Below are positions 62,015-64,000 of a stretch of DNA of 64,000 nt, in pieces; position 1 is the stretch's first letter, and each line of letters starts with the position of its first letter. The notes beneath the pieces are model-generated. The model did no database searches. It saw only the letters and a list, made by a program, of their open reading frames with translations, and was not told where the DNA came from. Source of the stretch: Flavobacterium microcysteis. GTDB lineage: Bacteria; Bacteroidota; Bacteroidia; Flavobacteriales; Flavobacteriaceae. A program made the translations under genes and the position numbers. The stretch covers positions 310,001 to 374,000 of the forward strand of contig NZ_VFJE01000054.1 of the NCBI RefSeq assembly GCF_006385255.1. Direction: 5' to 3'.

Positions 62015-62054
62015 GGCAAACCGTCCTTCTAAAAACCAACTAAGACGGAATGCC
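62015..62054 (+). ncRNA. Structured leader, copy 2
   Basis: GGCA (62015-62018) pairs with TGCC (62051-62054) and CCGTC (62021-62025) with GACGG (62044-62048). Compared with copy 1 the fourth inner pair changes from C-G to T-A on both sides, which keeps the stem. It ends 17 bases before ATG 62072, exactly as copy 1 does before its gene. Confidence 0.5.
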
Positions 62055-62071
62055 CTTTAAATTCAAACATT

Positions 62072-62527
62072 ATGAAAAATTTATTCTTCAGCCTAATGGC
62101 AATCGCAATGTTCAGCTTCAACGCTAACGCTACTGAAATCAAAGCAAACACAATTAAAGACACAAACAACACTTGTGATCTAAATGAAACTAACCCAGTA
62201 AGACCTGCCATAGTAATTGGCCTTGAATGGGGAAGAGCATCAAGAGGCTGTAGTGGTAATGGGATTTGTATTATTATCACTACAAGAGATCTTTCTTCTT
62301 ACCAACTATCAACAACTGATGCCGGCAGAGTAGTTTTTAAAGCAGATGCTAAAGGTCTTGAAGCAGTTAGAGCTCGTTTCGGTTCAAACACTATCGTAGT
62401 TGAGGAAGCTTATAAATTAACAGACGATGTAACAAGAGCACTTGAATTGCCAGCTGGTTATTCTATCAAACCTGGAAGATATACACTAGCTTCTGATGGA
62501 AGCGGAGGTTTTGTAACAACGATGTAA
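62072..62527 (+). CDS. Small secreted Cys-motif protein, paralogue 2
   Basis: A 151-residue exported protein with signal MKNLFFSLMAIAMFSFNANA and the same plan as the preceding gene: LEWGRASRGCSGNGICIIIT, then VRARFGSNTIVVEEAYKLTDDVTRALELP, GRYTLASDGSGGFVTTM. The first 18 codons and the last ~50 are most alike. A tandem duplication that includes leader and terminator is the simplest origin. The function is unknown. Confidence 0.75.
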   Translation: MKNLFFSLMAIAMFSFNANATEIKANTIKDTNNTCDLNETNPVRPAIVIGLEWGRASRGCSGNGICIIITTRDLSSYQLSTTDAGRVVFKADAKGLEAVRARFGSNTIVVEEAYKLTDDVTRALELPAGYSIKPGRYTLASDGSGGFVTTM

Positions 62528-62555
62528 TATATCTACCTCGCTATCACACATGCAT

Positions 62556-62587
62556 AATGCACTATCTGAAATTTCAGATAGTGCATT
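62556..62587. terminator. 32-bp perfect palindrome
   Basis: A flawless 32-base palindrome centred on CTGAAATTTCAG, 29 bases after the stop codon of paralogue 2. Its arms contain ACTATC/GATAGT as in the terminator after paralogue 1. It probably ends the transcript or protects its 3' end. Confidence 0.7.
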
Positions 62588-62689
62588 TATAAATTCAACA
62601 TACGAAAGGAAGAGAATTTCCTTTTCAGATAAGCTCCCTATCTTAAAAGAATAAAAAGCACAAACAACTTCACCATATCATCAATCAAT

Positions 62690-62935
62690 ATGAAGTTAAC
62701 TACTAAAATACCACTAATTCTTATCATCATCGTCAACTTAATCAACCTCTACTTTATCATCGAATTATCCAATTATGACGAAATGATAAGCTATGTAAAG
62801 AATGAAGGAGAAAAGATCAACAGTCCCAGAAAAATGGTAACAATCTTCCTTTTGACGGCTCTGATCAATCTATTATTTGTATGCATTGTTTTTATGAGAA
62901 GTCTGATCTTTTCAAACAAAACAAGAACACGATGA
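62690..62935 (+). CDS. Small two-helix membrane protein
   Basis: An 81-residue protein with two membrane helices (IPLILIIIVNLINLYFIIEL and TIFLLTALINLLFVCIVFMR) joined by a charged loop of about 22 residues. The C-terminus is basic. No family is recognised. It lies between the secreted paralogues and a third secreted protein on the same strand; an accessory or immunity-like role is only a guess from location. Confidence 0.55.
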   Translation: MKLTTKIPLILIIIVNLINLYFIIELSNYDEMISYVKNEGEKINSPRKMVTIFLLTALINLLFVCIVFMRSLIFSNKTRTR

Positions 62936-62989
62936 TTAACCTAGGGTTATGAATACTATTGTTCAGAGCCTAACTAAAACAACAATAAG

Positions 62990-63445
62990 ATGAAAAAAAT
63001 TTTATACCTCCCTGCCCTGCTTTTTTCCGGAATGTCGCTGGCACAAAGCAGCCCTCCCAGCATCTCCATTGATGATAATGGTTTGGGAAAACAATTTCCT
63101 GACTGTCTTTTGAGCGGCTCAGTATGCAAATTGTTTCCGACCAATCAGGATCCAAAAAGTTCAAATGCCAATGCCTATAAAACCGGTGAAAGTTCTTTTT
63201 GTATAGGAATTAAAAAAACAGCCTTGACAGAAGAGAAGCAAATTGCGTTATTAGGCAAAGCCTTAAAAAACATTCATCCTGGAGAAAACATTACGTTCAG
63301 AATGTCTACTCCTTACACCGTTGAACATGATTTCTTAAAAGCAATCAGCCTCAGTACGGTAAAAGATATTGTTCCTACCGGAAATTATCCAGTAGAAATC
63401 AACTCCGAGTATGTCCTCATCAAATTGACACTTTCAGGAAACTAA
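62990..63445 (+). CDS. Small secreted Cys protein, possible third paralogue
   Basis: A 151-residue exported protein with signal MKKILYLPALLFSGMSLAQ. It has a CLLSGSVC segment (Cys-x6-Cys) and a C-terminal block YTVEHDFLKAISLSTVKDIV...GNYPVEINSEYV that parallels the YPLEADVARQLGL...GRYTL block of the two upstream paralogues at similar positions. Identity is low, so homology is a hypothesis. No known domain is seen. It lacks the structured leader seen before the other two. Confidence 0.6.
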   Translation: MKKILYLPALLFSGMSLAQSSPPSISIDDNGLGKQFPDCLLSGSVCKLFPTNQDPKSSNANAYKTGESSFCIGIKKTALTEEKQIALLGKALKNIHPGENITFRMSTPYTVEHDFLKAISLSTVKDIVPTGNYPVEINSEYVLIKLTLSGN

Positions 63446-63457
63446 AAAATCACAGTC

Positions 63458-64000
63458 ATGATACGATCAGTCTTATGGGTTGCATTCCTTTTTTTTGCTA
63501 CGGCTTCATCAGCATTCACTAATGACTCCGACCCCGAGTTTAATGCTATCTTCAAGGAAATGCAAATAGAATTGAAAAAGATAAATGCTTATTATGCCCC
63601 TAAGATCCGGGAAAAAGAACTCCGTATTCAGGACATATCGGCTAAAATTTATGATGCTACAGAAACTGCATCCAAAGTCGATTTCTTAATTCAGAAAGAT
63701 TTGCTGAAAGAGGAAATCCTATTTCTTAAAAAAGAAGAAATGCAGGATCTTTCCAAAATCAGATACTTGAAAGGACTTCAGATTATCCGCCTTTTGTATG
63801 AAAAGGTTTTAAGCTTGGACCATCACTTTGCATCGGTCAGAACATTTTCTGAAATCAACAAACTTTCGAATCCTAATCAATATCCTGAATATGAAAAACT
63901 CAAAGAAATTGTAAAACACAGAAAGGATAAAAAGGCGGGCTTTGACCTCACCTCTATCCTTGGAACCAATACAATCGTCTCCATAGTACAAACATTTTCA
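63458..64000 (+). CDS. Secreted coiled-coil protein, cut by window end
   Basis: An open frame of 181 codons starts at ATG 63458, 12 bases after the preceding stop, and runs off the window without a stop. It begins with a signal peptide (MIRSVLWVAFLFFATASSA) and continues as a charged, Lys/Glu-rich helical protein (EMQIELKKINAYYAPKIREK, KDLLKEEILFLKKEEMQDL) likely to form coiled coil. No family is recognised. It is probably co-transcribed with 62990-63445. Confidence 0.7.
   Translation, partial: MIRSVLWVAFLFFATASSAFTNDSDPEFNAIFKEMQIELKKINAYYAPKIREKELRIQDISAKIYDATETASKVDFLIQKDLLKEEILFLKKEEMQDLSKIRYLKGLQIIRLLYEKVLSLDHHFASVRTFSEINKLSNPNQYPEYEKLKEIVKHRKDKKAGFDLTSILGTNTIVSIVQTFS

Noticed and set aside
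1..64000. CRISPR array, rRNA operon or IS transposase
   Set aside because: No regularly spaced 25-40-base repeats with unique spacers, no rRNA-like sequence and no transposase frame were seen.

Overview
The window looks like a Flavobacteriaceae chromosome (Flavobacterium or a close relative) carrying most of an integrative conjugative element (ICE) of the Bacteroidetes CTnDOT-like type. The evidence is the AT-rich background, Bacteroidetes-type -7 boxes (TAnnTTTG), the ICE genes mobA/mobB/mobC with a YWFCY coupling protein, two RteC proteins, a giant methylase-helicase with DUF1896, a topoisomerase III and DUF4099/DUF3945 protein, and typical flavobacterial housekeeping genes to the right. 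No integrase and no tra (mating-pair) genes are visible; they presumably lie left of base 1.

Region 1 (1-4214): mobilisation module. Nested inverted repeats (candidate oriT) precede mobA, the MobB relaxase and the MobC coupling ATPase.

Region 2 (4287-20904): metal cargo. One strand carries about 15 closely packed genes: His-rich secreted proteins, a HupE/UreJ-like permease, a membrane-anchor protein, a CzcA pump fused to its TolC channel, a CzcB adaptor, a P1B ATPase with an altered SPA metal motif, a TonB-dependent receptor, PepSY and MerC membrane proteins, and an MFS exporter. The CzcA signature points to divalent cations (Zn/Co/Cd/Ni) rather than Cu/Ag. I see no dedicated metal regulator.

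Region 3 (20941-36018): ICE maintenance and regulation. rteC; then, mostly on the minus strand, the methylase-helicase, DUF1896, ORF6N protein, topoisomerase III, DUF3945 protein, two small helix-turn-helix proteins (excisionase-like) and a second rteC. A very AT-rich plus-strand gene with a C-terminal HEPN-type RNxxxH motif (27820-29433) interrupts the module and is a candidate defence gene. GTGGCAGT-type repeats recur in the intergenic gaps of the mob and maintenance modules but were not seen in the cargo. The ICE probably ends near 36.0-36.1 kb, beside a short DUF389 gene and a GTATATTTGC sequence resembling the CTnDOT core.

Region 4 (36092-58364): chromosome. DUF389 protein, lipocalin-like lipoprotein, tRNA-Ser(GGA) with a duplicated terminator, asparaginase, acyltransferase, TatD nuclease, retropepsin-like protease, 2-oxoglutarate dehydrogenase E2 and E1, a beta-barrel protein, polyprenyl synthase, a TetR-TolC-MFP-RND multidrug efflux operon, small envelope proteins and aspartyl-tRNA synthetase.

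Region 5 (58393-64000): a membrane-bound TPR-AraC regulator, a 40-bp perfect palindrome, then a run of small secreted proteins. Two are tandem paralogues, each with the same structured leader and a terminator hairpin, and a third appears distantly related. This cluster is the least explained part of the chromosomal half; it ends in a coiled-coil secreted protein cut by the window edge.
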